Made by a program: the position numbers and the translations under genes
The notes under the pieces: generated by a model
Told to the model about the DNA's origin: nothing
What the model saw: the letters and a program-made list of their open reading frames with translations, nothing else
Databases searched by the model: none
NCBI GenBank assembly: GCA_963920635.1
Contig: OY987299.1
Location: 18,713,401 to 18,777,400, forward strand
Length of the DNA: 64,000 bases
From: Pseudeuparius sepicola
Taxonomy: Eukaryota; Arthropoda; Insecta; Coleoptera; Anthribidae
Direction of reading: 5' to 3'
In this document: piece after piece, positions 40,936 through 51,829 of the stretch
How the letters are laid out: every line of letters starts with the position of its first letter
How positions within the stretch are numbered: position 1 is the first letter of the stretch

Positions 40936-41330
40936 GAACGTTTGAAAACTGGTCAAGCCCCCTATCATCAGAGAAGCTTGCCCGAGCAGGATTTTTTTAT
41001 ACGAATTACGAAGATGTTGTCCGGTGTCCATTTTGCAATATTGAAGGATATAAATGGGAAAAGGATGATGATCCATGGCAAGACCATGCTAGCTGGAGTC
41101 CCAGTTGTCCATTTATTAAAGGTGAAATCAAGCCTGTGGACATCCCACCTGAAAAAGTAAATAACACCAATCCAGACTTTTTATGTATAGTATGCTACTG
41201 CAGAAACATAGAAGTCTTGCTGGTTCCATGTGGACATTTGGCATGCTGTATGAGTTGTGCAAACTCCATGGAGAAGTGCCCGCTGTGTAGGAGTATTGTG
41301 CAGCAGAAGATTCGAGCTTACATGCCTTAA
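40908..41330 (+). CDS. IAP: BIR-RING inhibitor of apoptosis (E2)
   Basis: 140 aa, all zinc ligands intact. Differs from E1 by Gly instead of Arg at residue 72, in the linker just after the BIR domain. Confidence 0.95.
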   Translation: MEHNYESLIRTFENWSSPLSSEKLARAGFFYTNYEDVVRCPFCNIEGYKWEKDDDPWQDHASWSPSCPFIKGEIKPVDIPPEKVNNTNPDFLCIVCYCRNIEVLLVPCGHLACCMSCANSMEKCPLCRSIVQQKIRAYMP

Positions 41331-41406
41331 ATGTATTGTAATAGTTGTAGAAAATAAATATTCTTAATCGAAAAACTGTTTATTATTTACATCCCGATAG
41401 GTATAT

Positions 41407-42125
41407 ATGCATCAAGCATACGCTATCTTATTAGATGTATACAAGATGCGTATCGAATCACATCAACTATCTCTACCAATCGAAAATTAGATTTTGCTCG
41501 AAGTGAGAAATCTAAACATGGCGTACTCTTACCAAATTCAATTAGAGCAATATTTTGCGGTCCTAGCGGTTGTGGTAAAACAAACAGTCTGCTTAGTTTA
41601 ATATTCAACGAGAATGGCTTAAAATTTAAGAACATCTACCTTTACAGTAAATCTCTATACCAACCTAAATATCAGTTACTACAAGACGTGCTTAAAGAAG
41701 CAAAATGTGTTGGATATTTTCCATTTAGCTCAAACGATGACGTCATTGCACCAACAGAGGCTAGAGAAAATTCAATTTTTATTTTCGATGATGTGGCTTG
41801 TGGGACACAGGAAAAAATTAGAGAATATTACTCCATGGGTCGTCATAAAAATATAGATGCTGCATATCTCTGCCAGACATATTCAAAAATACCTAAGCAA
41901 TTAATACGAGACAATTGTAATGTAATCGTTTTGTTTAAACAAGATGAGGTAAACCTTAGACATATTTATGAAGAGCACGTATCACCAGACATCTCATACG
42001 GTGATTTCAAGAATCTCTGCTCGCTTTGTTGGAATGATAATTTTGGAACTCTAGTTATTGTTAAAGATTTCAATATGAATGAGGGACGCTATAGAATAGG
42101 TTTTGATAGGTATATAAAGTTATGA
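41407..42125 (+). pseudogene. ATP: Packaging ATPase, 1-bp deletion (E2)
   Basis: One base is missing at about 41487 relative to E1 (GAAAATTAG versus GAAAATCTAG), creating a TAG after 27 codons. Walker A and B are still encoded downstream in the shifted frame, but no ATG precedes Walker A there. The change is not in a long homopolymer, so it is less likely to be a sequencing slip than the POLB change in E1. Confidence 0.93.
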
Positions 42126-43060
42126 GAAGCACAATACGCTTATTATTAATCGAGATGTCGATGCAAGAACAGATTCAAGAAGCGCAGCGCGCAAAGAAAA
42201 TCAGTGAACTAGCTCGAACGATTAGAAAAAAATACACCGCCTTAAAAATAGGGAAATTTGATGAGAATGAAACTTTACAAAAAATTTTCAAACCTGTGAC
42301 AAGCTCTCTAGCAAATTTACAAGTTAAGCAAGAATTAAAACCGGAAGTAAAACCGAAAGTTGAACCAAAAGTTGAATCATTTATGGAAAAGTGGCGCGAG
42401 TCGTTGAAAAGTCCAATTGCACTTTTAGGAGAAGTGAATGAAACGTTAAATGATGTTGAGAAAGGAATTGACAAAGTGTACAGGCATTTTGATACTGTGT
42501 ATCCTAAAGTATCTATACCATGTATAACAGACTTTATGGCTAATTCACTTAAAATCGATAGGACATATGGTCCTAAGTATGACGAAACTAAATCAGTATG
42601 GATGCTAGGAAATAAATATATCGATTTTGAAAAAACGTCTGGTGATATAATCATCAACAATAGCCGATTCGCGGGAACTGATGGTCTCTACCAGCTAATT
42701 TTCTATAATAATCCAGAAGGTACTGATGATGATTTGAAAAGTTACAGAGATATTTTAAATCTCACTGGTGCTCATCTTACTTCAAACGGACGATTAAAAC
42801 ATAGCTACAAAAATAAGTATTCTAATATTATTAAACCTCTTATGAAGGGCCCGGTGGCTACCTCCACACCTGTAAAGGGTTCTGGCATGCATCTTAAGTA
42901 TAACACAAAACCTGTGGAATATGTTTACTGGGATGATCCTAATGAACTTGTGGACAGGTTAAGGTTATTAATAGCATCAAAAGATGCCGGAAATACTTCC
43001 CACGAAAACGAAATAACAGCAATAATCAATGAATTGAAAGAAGCAAAAATTATTCTCTAA
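42122..43060 (+). CDS. DUF8207-like conserved Polinton protein (E2)
   Basis: 312 aa, intact. Ile instead of Met in the LQKxFKP segment. Keeps the ATGA overlap with the ATPase stop. Confidence 0.75.
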   Translation: MRSTIRLLLIEMSMQEQIQEAQRAKKISELARTIRKKYTALKIGKFDENETLQKIFKPVTSSLANLQVKQELKPEVKPKVEPKVESFMEKWRESLKSPIALLGEVNETLNDVEKGIDKVYRHFDTVYPKVSIPCITDFMANSLKIDRTYGPKYDETKSVWMLGNKYIDFEKTSGDIIINNSRFAGTDGLYQLIFYNNPEGTDDDLKSYRDILNLTGAHLTSNGRLKHSYKNKYSNIIKPLMKGPVATSTPVKGSGMHLKYNTKPVEYVYWDDPNELVDRLRLLIASKDAGNTSHENEITAIINELKEAKIIL

Positions 43061-43073
43061 CGTTATTTATAAG

Positions 43074-43436
43074 ATGCCTTTAAACAAGTTCGGACGTGTT
43101 TCAAGGACTATTCCTTACTCGTTGAATGACGGGGATTATGATTTGAAAACCCGCAGACTGTGCAACGTTAATTATCCGATTAGCAGCAATGATGTTGTGA
43201 CAAAGCAATATGTTGACAAACAAATGAATGAGGCATTCAAAACTTTTAACGTCACGCTCGAACAACATGATGTTAATATTGAGAGTAGCGTGAAAGACGC
43301 ATTGGAGAAAGAGATCGATGAAATAAGAAAATTTGTTAAAATTGTTGAAGAATGTTATTTAAAAATGGTTGGTGAACAGTCCGGGCCAAATCCCAAATTA
43401 TTAGACAGATTTGTCCCTATAGATCATTCAAGTTAG
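43074..43436 (+). CDS. Fibre-like paralogue 1 (E2)
   Basis: 120 aa, identical to E1. Confidence 0.6.
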   Translation: MPLNKFGRVSRTIPYSLNDGDYDLKTRRLCNVNYPISSNDVVTKQYVDKQMNEAFKTFNVTLEQHDVNIESSVKDALEKEIDEIRKFVKIVEECYLKMVGEQSGPNPKLLDRFVPIDHSS

Positions 43437-43443
43437 TTAAAAG

Positions 43444-43842
43444 ATGTCCTTAAACAAGTTCGGACGTGCCTCGAAATCAAGGAGCAGGTCTTGCCCACCT
43501 GTTTACACATTAAATTTGACTCTAGAAGGAAACTATGATTGTAGCAACCGCAGACTGAGCAACGTTAATCACCCGATCGATGAAAGCGATGCCAGCACAA
43601 AACAATATGTCGATGAGGGGGTCATTCATACATTACAATATTTTTACACAAATCTTAAACAGCATTCTGATGAATGCGATCTTCATATTCGCAACACAAT
43701 GATAGACAATTTCCAAGATAAGATCGATGAATTGAGAGCGTTGGTTAAAACTATGGAAGATTATTATTTAAAAATAACTGGTAAGAGCATGCAATCCTTA
43801 CTATCTCTCAGACTTGCAGAGATCCTTGAGGGTGGAGCATAG
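43444..43842 (+). CDS. Fibre-like paralogue 2 (E2)
   Basis: 132 aa, identical to E1. Confidence 0.6.
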   Translation: MSLNKFGRASKSRSRSCPPVYTLNLTLEGNYDCSNRRLSNVNHPIDESDASTKQYVDEGVIHTLQYFYTNLKQHSDECDLHIRNTMIDNFQDKIDELRALVKTMEDYYLKITGKSMQSLLSLRLAEILEGGA

Positions 43843-43844
43843 TC

Positions 43845-44771
43845 ATGCATAGTAAAGAAAAAATTCAAGTAGTTAAGGAATTACATAAACCAGCGCGAAA
43901 AAATTATCCACGTCGTCGAACTATCATTAAAGGTTTAGACGATTTGTGGCAAGCTGATCTTGCGCAGTTAGATCAGTATGCTAGTCACAATAATGGCTTC
44001 AAATTCATACTGGTTGTAATCGATTGCTTCTCTAAATTTGTTTGGTGCAGACCGCTCAAATCCAAGTCTGCCGAAGATGTTACCAACGCCTTTGCTGATA
44101 TCCTATCGGGAACTCGAAAGCCTCGCAACCTTCAAACTGAACAGGGCAAAGAGTTTTATAACTCTAGATTTCAAAATTTGATGCGAAAATTCAAAATTAG
44201 TCATTACAGCACTTTTAGCATCACGAAAGCCGCCATGGCCGAGAGAGTAATACGAACTCTAAAAGAGCGATTATTTAAGTATTTTAGTCTAAATGGTAAA
44301 TTTAAATGGGATGATTATTTGCCTACGCTAGTTGCCGAGTATAATAACAGAAAGCATAGAGTGATTCAGATGAAACCCAACCAAGTTAATAAAAGTAACG
44401 AACAATATCTGCTTAAAAAAGTGTATAGTCACGTGAAGATTTTCAGAGGTAGTAAATTGAAGGTTGGAGATATTGTGAGAATAAGTAAAGTGAAACACGT
44501 ATTTGCCAAAGGATATATGCCTAGTTGGAGTACAGAATTGTTTAAAATAAGCAAAGTACAAATTACCAACCCGCCTACATATCTTCTAGAGGATTTAAAT
44601 GGAAGTCCTATAAAGGGCGGGTTTTACCGCGAAGAATTGCAAAAAACTGAACATCCCGATGTCTACCTGGTTGAAAAGATTCTTCGTAGAAAGAGGGGGA
44701 AGGTGCTAGTACGATGGTTGGGCTTTGATAAAGACCATGACTCGTGGATCTCTGAGTCAAACGTCGTGTAG
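43845..44771 (+). CDS. INT: Integrase with chromodomain (E2)
   Basis: 308 aa, identical to E1, including Glu99 (GAA) at the expected central Asp. Confidence 0.95.
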   Translation: MHSKEKIQVVKELHKPARKNYPRRRTIIKGLDDLWQADLAQLDQYASHNNGFKFILVVIDCFSKFVWCRPLKSKSAEDVTNAFADILSGTRKPRNLQTEQGKEFYNSRFQNLMRKFKISHYSTFSITKAAMAERVIRTLKERLFKYFSLNGKFKWDDYLPTLVAEYNNRKHRVIQMKPNQVNKSNEQYLLKKVYSHVKIFRGSKLKVGDIVRISKVKHVFAKGYMPSWSTELFKISKVQITNPPTYLLEDLNGSPIKGGFYREELQKTEHPDVYLVEKILRRKRGKVLVRWLGFDKDHDSWISESNVV

Positions 44772-44787
44772 AGCTTCAAGTGTTAAG

Positions 44788-45420
44788 ATGGTTGACAGCG
44801 GCTATGAAACCGATGGTAGCGACCATGAAGAAGTAAACAATGTAAGCGAAGATTCTCTGCTTCTATCATCATGCTTCACATTACCTACATATATTATTAA
44901 TAATGGTTTGAGCATTATGAGATATTTCAAACCCCAAGTTAATATCCGATCAACAGTGCGACGAAATGTGATTTCGCTGGACTATTTGGAGTGGAAAGAA
45001 TTAGTGAATAATTTAAACAACTTTACCAACAACCTGGGTACCCCGATGTTCATCAGATTTGACGATATATTGTTAAGAACCATGTTGACTGCAGATGGAA
45101 ATCAACGAGTGTTGCTTGCAAAATATGGTGTTAGCCAATGGTTTTCCATAGCAGAGGTTTTCGAGCCACTAAATATCGCACCATATGTGACTTTAAGGAT
45201 GAGCTTTTTGATTAATTTTGAATTGTATGATTTTTACCTTAATTTTTTAGATAAGGTCAATGAATTATTAGTACGTAGTAACTATGCCATAAATGTAATG
45301 GAAATTGTATTTTTAATGTGCAATGCGGTATGTAGCATGGAAACATATTGCATTTTTGAACTGTACTCTTATTATAATCAATTTTTGTTAGCAGACTTGT
45401 ATAGAAGAAGGTTGGAATAA
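44788..45420 (+). CDS. Uncharacterised acidic-headed protein (E2)
   Basis: 210 aa, one residue different from E1 (Arg instead of Gln). Confidence 0.65.
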   Translation: MVDSGYETDGSDHEEVNNVSEDSLLLSSCFTLPTYIINNGLSIMRYFKPQVNIRSTVRRNVISLDYLEWKELVNNLNNFTNNLGTPMFIRFDDILLRTMLTADGNQRVLLAKYGVSQWFSIAEVFEPLNIAPYVTLRMSFLINFELYDFYLNFLDKVNELLVRSNYAINVMEIVFLMCNAVCSMETYCIFELYSYYNQFLLADLYRRRLE

Positions 45421-45476
45421 AGCACTGATTAAAAAATATGACTTTTATTTTACAATATTTTTATTTTACAACATTT

Positions 45477-45689
45477 TTATTCCGGGCCAATCCTGGGATT
45501 TCTTATGATCATCGACGGCTGATTGTTGATATGTCGGTAATACTCTTCCCAATTGATTTCAGGCACATGTCCCAACTGTCGCCGACACTTCACCAGATGA
45601 TTCTGCAGTCGACTTCTCCGTACCATGTGGCTGGCAATGTAGGGGCAGGGCACCATGTCTGATTCGATCTGAATGGTCTGGTTGTACAT
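45477..45689 (-). CDS. CHHC zinc-finger protein, GTSF1/Asterix-like (E2)
   Basis: Identical to the E1 copy, with the same promoter. Its 3' end lies 57 bp from the 3' end of the preceding convergent gene, so their transcripts may overlap. Confidence 0.8.
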   Translation of the reverse strand: MYNQTIQIESDMVPCPYIASHMVRRSRLQNHLVKCRRQLGHVPEINWEEYYRHINNQPSMIIRNPRIGPE

Positions 45690-45827
45690 GTTGCTGCGAA
45701 CTCTTGTTACAAGTTTTCAGACTGCAGAATGAGCTCGATGTCTCGGTTATATATACAAACTGGGCGGTGGGACGTCAGGGGTGGGGGGGCTACAAGAGAA
45801 TGAAACACTATTTGTAAAATATATTTT

Positions 45828-48800
45828 TTATTCATCCACACGTACATCTTTATGACCCCAAGGAAGGGTTGAAACACTATCAACTAAATATCGCTTATCG
45901 TCAAATGGATTTAAACCAATCTTAGATTGACTTATGCTAAAGACGTTATGAGAAAACGATCGTATAGATCGTTGATTTACAATTTTCTCTGTCTTATCGA
46001 ATAAACAATCGAAATAATCTTGATACGTTATCTGCTTCGCTACAACACTACCTCTAACACCTTTGGATTTTTTAACACACAAATTTTTTCCTTGAACCTT
46101 ATAAGTATACATTTTAGATCTAAGTCCAACAAAATGTGTTAAAATACGACCATTTAATTCGTCCTTCATCAGTCCTGGCACCTTCTTATTTACAAGCGGA
46201 ATTCCATATTGATTATCTGCAGGATAGTCACTAGTGTCAAACCGATGAATATGATTCTTAATTACATCCTCGAACATGTCCTCACAGCGGATTTCGTAAA
46301 CTAAACTATCAGTATCAGTATATAATAATAAGCAGTTAGTTGGTGAAAATGTTTTCAACATAAAGTCATAGTGAAATTCGTAAACACAGGTTTTTGATAT
46401 GTCCAGAATAGACATCCCAACGTACAGAGGTTTATCAAACATAATATTTGTCTTATTTAATTCGACACTTATTAAATTCTCTTCAAAAATTATCCTATGT
46501 CTAAAACGAGGGCTAGAAATTAAATTTTTGGCGCCGTATCTACCCTCCCACGTCCTTAATAATCTCACAATCCTATGTTTTCTAACATTTTGCATTGTTT
46601 TGCCGTAGATTGCATTATTCATTAGTTTCATTATATTTTTTTCAAAATCTAATGTTGTCACAGTTCTTAAGTGGGTATTGAGTTGTATATAGGGAGCTAA
46701 CCAGGTAGACTGCTTAAATTTCAAAACTTTGTGAATTTTTTTCAGAATTAAACCATGTTGTAAAGCTTGCTTAAGCGCTCTATAATGAATCACATAATTC
46801 TTCTTATCATCGAGAGTGGTCATGAGCTTTTTTATTTTGGAACCTGGAGGTTTACGATGTTCAGGTGCGAAAGGAAGATCTTTATGATGGTCATGAAGAT
46901 GATCGGGATACGACAAATCCACTTCTAAAATATATCCTTCATCGGCATTGTCAGCAACCTTGGTGACGTCAGTATCGTTGGAGGCCCACTCAAATCCTCC
47001 GTAAGGAAGGGGTTCACACATTGCCCAGCCATAAAGGTTGTTAACGTCCGCATAAAGAATATATTTTGATGGCATACTAGCATCATAGTTTGCCATATAT
47101 TTGTTGTTGGCCTGAGAAAAGCGGTGGCTTACCTGGCTTACCCCACCTCGAATTGCCCTCTCGAAAAACATTAAGATGTCACTATCTTGGAAGGTTTCTA
47201 ATTTACATTTCGTATATCGAAGCATGCAATCCCAACTGAATCCAGGCAAAGTATAGTACCAGGCAGGATCTAAACCGTAATTTTGAAGACAAGTCGTTCT
47301 AAAGTGTTCAAATATATCTGTGAGCAAGAGCACGTCAGTCTTTAAGTACAGATCTAAATACTCACCCAAGGTTTTTACACCAAACCTCTCCCAAATTAAT
47401 TGCGCATGTCCGTAATCCTTCTCGTTAATATTAGTGTCATTTAATTTGTTATAAAAATGTTGAATCGATGGTAATGCGGTTTCTTCCAATTTTTCCAGAG
47501 AATCGATATAATCATAACAAAAAACCCCTTTCCTAGTTAACAAGTCAAAATTTTCGGAAGACAATCGAAATTCATTTCTAGTGTTTTCGAAACTATTTAG
47601 AGATGATGCGAGTTTGTCGAGAGGAAAGGCCAAGAACTTGAAAGAATCGATGAACCGAAATTTAATATTTGTTTCATTATCGAATACTGTAAAGCTTATA
47701 TATTTTTCATTATTAACAGGAAGTAGGTTGACATGATTCCGTTTGGCAAGTTCTCGTATTATAAAGTGGCTGTCATACCCACTAAGATTGTGGAAAATGA
47801 TGGGAACTACAAACGAGTTTTTATAATTTAAGTTGCACGCTTGATGTGCATAACCTCGAAACATCGATGACAGGTGACAGTGGTCACGTACAATTATGTC
47901 GTTAACATTGAATTTTTTCTCGCAAATGTGACAATTAGGGGTGGCATCTTTAAGACTTATGGCTTCATCCATAGGTTCAACAAGATTCAATTTGGATGAT
48001 ATAAACTTAGCAATTTCCTCTATTTGATTGGCAAACCATATCATACAGTCTCCCCCGCGATAAGCTTTGTAGAAAGAGAGCGAGTTGTCAAAAGAGCACT
48101 TGAAATAATAACCGGCACTGAATGCTTCGTGTCTTTGATATTTAACAGTTTTTAGGCTAGCATCAGAATCTCCGCAGGGTTTTAGCATTGCTTCAAAGTC
48201 AGCATACAGGGTGAATGGGGTGCGTTCTTTATTAACAAAATTTTTAAATTCGATAAACTTCTCTTTGGGAAACTCGATTTTACAATTATTTATTTGCTCG
48301 CAATAAACTGTATGCTCTTCTAACTTATCTTGCGATGAAAAGTAATTTAAACATCTCTCGCATATAAATTTTCTACCGTTATGTTTACTAGACTGTTTCG
48401 AAATCAGTCTAGATAAATCTTTAATCCAACAATAATGGTATTTTATATCAACGTGCGCATCGTCGACAGACGGTGCTTCAAAGTCGCTAGTTTTCAAAAA
48501 ATAATGACTTTGAATTAGAAGTAAATTCACATGTCTATCCATTTTATTTTTAGTTAGTCGAGCTGGAGAGGTGATAAATTGACGTGGAGTCTCATTTACC
48601 AACTCCAAAATATACACATTTATAGAAATTTCATTTAATTTTTCGAATTTCGATATTTGAGATAATTGCATTCGTAGGTCTATATCATCTAATTTAAATT
48701 TCAGCCTGTAGTGAGGATATGAATTAACCCGATCAATATGCTTTTGAGAGGGGTAAAGAGCGGCAATAACACTCCAAAAGAAGCATGCTTCATCACTATT

Positions 48801-49565
48801 TTTTACATTGACACATGCTTGTTTTTTGGAAATTTCAACGGGGAGTGGCAGATATGAAGCACCGTTTCCTATCTCAACTTTATTTATACTGATGACTAAA
48901 CTCAAAATTTTGCGTAACGCCCACCCCGATCCATTGTCATGAAAATCTTCAAGCTTCTTTATAATCCTATCCTTTATATTATCTGTAAACCACAACTTTA
49001 AATCACTCCCCTGGTCAGTTATAGCATTTTTTGTGTTGAAGCATTTGTTGTCACTTATGACTGTATCTTGAGACATTTTAACAAATTCACCATTAAAAAC
49101 CGCATTTACCTTAACAATGTGAAAAGCATTTAAAGTTCTAGTTATGCGACTCTTAAAAAGAATAAATGCATCGTCAAAAAACTGGAATAAATCGATGTGC
49201 CTCATATTTACTATAACACCTGTGCGAAGACGACTCTGGAACGCTGCTTGAACGTCCACCCATTTGACTCGATGACTTCTATTGAGGTGTTGCTTACCAG
49301 ATCCAGTTTTGCATAATGTTTTGAAGTATAATTGAAGTCTTTTGAGATGTTGCAGATTGGCATGCAACTTTGACAAAGTGCCTTGGTGAAAATGACATCG
49401 GAGTGCTGAGGAATGCTGTCTCACCGACAATTGCAACTTTTGCTGCCAACGTTGTAATACTTGTGGAAGTGTAGGTCTGTCACTTTCATTAAGTATGTTA
49501 AACACCTTCTCATATGCCTTTACAGTTTTGTCGCTCTCTGTAGCTATTTCATTACCATCGATCAT
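45828..49565 (-). CDS. POLB: Protein-primed family B DNA polymerase (E2, intact)
   Basis: 1245 aa, uninterrupted. Carries all three exonuclease and three polymerase motifs as numbered in the E1 entry, plus the N-terminal Cys/His finger and the internal HNH-like cluster. Length is usual for Maverick POLB. Protein priming implies a terminal protein; none is identifiable, and the roughly 400-residue N-terminal region may supply it. One residue differs from E1 (Ala250 versus Thr250). Flanked by TATATAGG upstream (49615-49622). Confidence 0.97.
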   Translation of the reverse strand: MIDGNEIATESDKTVKAYEKVFNILNESDRPTLPQVLQRWQQKLQLSVRQHSSALRCHFHQGTLSKLHANLQHLKRLQLYFKTLCKTGSGKQHLNRSHRVKWVDVQAAFQSRLRTGVIVNMRHIDLFQFFDDAFILFKSRITRTLNAFHIVKVNAVFNGEFVKMSQDTVISDNKCFNTKNAITDQGSDLKLWFTDNIKDRIIKKLEDFHDNGSGWALRKILSLVISINKVEIGNGASYLPLPVEISKKQACVNVKNSDEACFFWSVIAALYPSQKHIDRVNSYPHYRLKFKLDDIDLRMQLSQISKFEKLNEISINVYILELVNETPRQFITSPARLTKNKMDRHVNLLLIQSHYFLKTSDFEAPSVDDAHVDIKYHYCWIKDLSRLISKQSSKHNGRKFICERCLNYFSSQDKLEEHTVYCEQINNCKIEFPKEKFIEFKNFVNKERTPFTLYADFEAMLKPCGDSDASLKTVKYQRHEAFSAGYYFKCSFDNSLSFYKAYRGGDCMIWFANQIEEIAKFISSKLNLVEPMDEAISLKDATPNCHICEKKFNVNDIIVRDHCHLSSMFRGYAHQACNLNYKNSFVVPIIFHNLSGYDSHFIIRELAKRNHVNLLPVNNEKYISFTVFDNETNIKFRFIDSFKFLAFPLDKLASSLNSFENTRNEFRLSSENFDLLTRKGVFCYDYIDSLEKLEETALPSIQHFYNKLNDTNINEKDYGHAQLIWERFGVKTLGEYLDLYLKTDVLLLTDIFEHFRTTCLQNYGLDPAWYYTLPGFSWDCMLRYTKCKLETFQDSDILMFFERAIRGGVSQVSHRFSQANNKYMANYDASMPSKYILYADVNNLYGWAMCEPLPYGGFEWASNDTDVTKVADNADEGYILEVDLSYPDHLHDHHKDLPFAPEHRKPPGSKIKKLMTTLDDKKNYVIHYRALKQALQHGLILKKIHKVLKFKQSTWLAPYIQLNTHLRTVTTLDFEKNIMKLMNNAIYGKTMQNVRKHRIVRLLRTWEGRYGAKNLISSPRFRHRIIFEENLISVELNKTNIMFDKPLYVGMSILDISKTCVYEFHYDFMLKTFSPTNCLLLYTDTDSLVYEIRCEDMFEDVIKNHIHRFDTSDYPADNQYGIPLVNKKVPGLMKDELNGRILTHFVGLRSKMYTYKVQGKNLCVKKSKGVRGSVVAKQITYQDYFDCLFDKTEKIVNQRSIRSFSHNVFSISQSKIGLNPFDDKRYLVDSVSTLPWGHKDVRVDE

Positions 49566-49875
49566 CTTCGAAGCAATGAGTAGAGCAGTGTGCTAGAAAT
49601 AGGCAGAGTTCCTACCTATATAGGGTAAGAGCGTCGAAGGATGGTCCCCTCTCCAAAATTTTAGTATGAAAACAGGATCTGAGAAAAGGTTTTTTTTTGC
49701 TCCCTTTTTTATTTTAACATTTTACCATTTTCTACAAACATTAATTTCACGAAGCACGTCTTTCCTGCAGCGGGAAAGTTTTTAAATTGACTTTTTTTCA
49801 TAATCATTCTTTTCTGCTGGAAATGAAACAGCATAATAACTTTACATTTTTATTTACATTTTCACAAAAACTAAA

Positions 49876-50403
49876 TTATTTACATCGTCTTATAAATTCA
49901 GAAAAAAACATTAGTTCTACCCTCGGGCAGTGAAATGCTTTTCCAGGCCTCGTGATGTGTCGCTCACATTGGTTTGCACGCACTCGCTCGTAGAACCTCT
50001 GCTGCTTCCGAACAAGGACGTCGAACTTGGGGCAGCCTAGATCCTCGATATTGTAAGATAAATGGGCATACCCCGCGGCCTGCAGCAGATTCCTTTCAAC
50101 TTGTCCTCCCTTGTAAGCTATAAGTTCATCGCCAGCGGACTCCCCCAGACGCCGAATCTCTTCTAACGCACTTTCCTGGGCTTCATCCGTTGCACAATCT
50201 TCAAACTTCAAGCCGTGCAAGTTCATCGTTAACCAACGAGCAGTGCATGCATCCTTAGAAGATAGGCTGCGGTAGTTTCCCACACGATAATACCTGGATG
50301 TCACTTCCCTCGATTTCATATCGTATATCGACATTTCTTTTATAACGAACTTTCCACTAACTTGAAAGCCATCAGCGTCGATGATATACCTGATGTTAGA
50401 CAT
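49876..50403 (-). CDS. Putative DEDD-type exonuclease-fold protein (E2)
   Basis: 175 aa, identical to E1. Confidence 0.5.
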   Translation of the reverse strand: MSNIRYIIDADGFQVSGKFVIKEMSIYDMKSREVTSRYYRVGNYRSLSSKDACTARWLTMNLHGLKFEDCATDEAQESALEEIRRLGESAGDELIAYKGGQVERNLLQAAGYAHLSYNIEDLGCPKFDVLVRKQQRFYERVRANQCERHITRPGKAFHCPRVELMFFSEFIRRCK

Positions 50404-50776
50404 TACGATTTGCAGAAAACTAAAGATTTGTAGAAACTATCACTGAAAGCAAAGATATGACTCTTATATTCCAGTACTTCTTACTATGCGGAAAGAAGGG
50501 ATGTGGGCGGTACCATGTAGGAGGGCACTGATGGGGCGGGGTTGGTGGGGACTTTCGGTAATCTGACAACGTTGCCTCCGGTGGGCGGGTCTCCCTAACG
50601 TTCAGGAAAAATCTACCAAACTGGCAACACTGTTCCGATATACACACGATGCGTGGCGCGTTTCCTCTTCAGTTCACCCGTGTTTCACAGTCGTGTTCCG
50701 AGCCGCTTTTACTCAGTTCACCCGTGTTCCGAACCGCTTTTACTCAGTTCACCTGTGCTTCGTCGCTTTGAACAGT

Positions 50777-51608
50777 ATGGAATCATCAAAAATTAAAATT
50801 CTAAGTGATTGCCGTTTGGTAGCTGTAAGTTTTTTAATTTAATTTCTCATTCGATTCTCACTGAACCCATTTACTTGTAGCCAACTCGGAGTGCCGACGA
50901 GACAGTCAACGCTGTGGCGTCAATTTGCCCCGAACCTGTAAGTTTGCATTAATCAGTATTTTCCCATATAATGTTTTCCTTTCATAGCTGCCCAATCTCA
51001 ACTCAAGCGTGTTGAGTCTGCTGGAGGAGCCATTCATCGCAGGGCTCACCAACCAGCAACTCTGCGACATGGCTCTTGATGATTATGGTTCCGATTTTGA
51101 AGTTGGACGTCTTCCATCACCGGCAGCATCGTCAAAGGTAAGCTAACATTTATAAAATTCGCTATTTTCAAATAAGGTTTCTTCCTCACAGATAGATAAT
51201 CAAAGCCGGTGTGGGGGCTCCAGGGCTTCATCGCGGTCGTCATGCAAGAGGTTAAGCGACGAGGCAGACGATTTGGTAGCGAAGCGACCCTCCCAGGAGT
51301 CACAGACAACGCGTGGGGGAAAGAATTTGACAATGCTAAATGAAAAGGGGAGATTTGTGAACGAGCAGCATCAAAGTGTGAGTGAAGTATTTATGAATAT
51401 GAGAGAGTTGGCAGATGGGGGCATTTCAAACGCAAACGAAAAAAAGAGAAGGTTTGAATGTGTGATGAATCGAATGCAAAGGGAGTGGGATGAATGTGAA
51501 AAGAGGATGTTGAAAATAAAAGCCATTTATAATCGTGCGAAAGAAGGGCGTGCCTCATGTATGAATGAAGTTGAAAAACTTGAACGCATGAAAAAAAATC
51601 TCCCCTAA
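50777..51608 (+). CDS. Spliced coiled-coil protein, four exons (E2 copy)
   Basis: Exons 50777-50824, 50881-50937, 50988-51137 and 51192-51608; introns 50825-50880, 50938-50987 and 51138-51191. All are GT-AG and phase 0, giving 223 aa. Exon 3 has an acidic, Leu-rich stretch. No clear TATA box upstream; the 31-bp repeats (50692-50753) lie just before the start. Confidence 0.7.
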
Positions 51609-51829
51609 ATATATTTAGTTATACGTATATGTATAGATAAGTTTCATTATTTTATCCAATTAGATGTAAGTGTGTATATATTTAGAAATTAGTGTTTATT
51701 GTATATATATATTTTTTAATATAAAACATAAATATATTTCTCTTGTTTCATTCCACACATTAAATATCTAACAAAATCATTCTGAGCCTTTAATTTTCCA
51801 GTTTCTTAAACAAAGAAACCAATATAATT

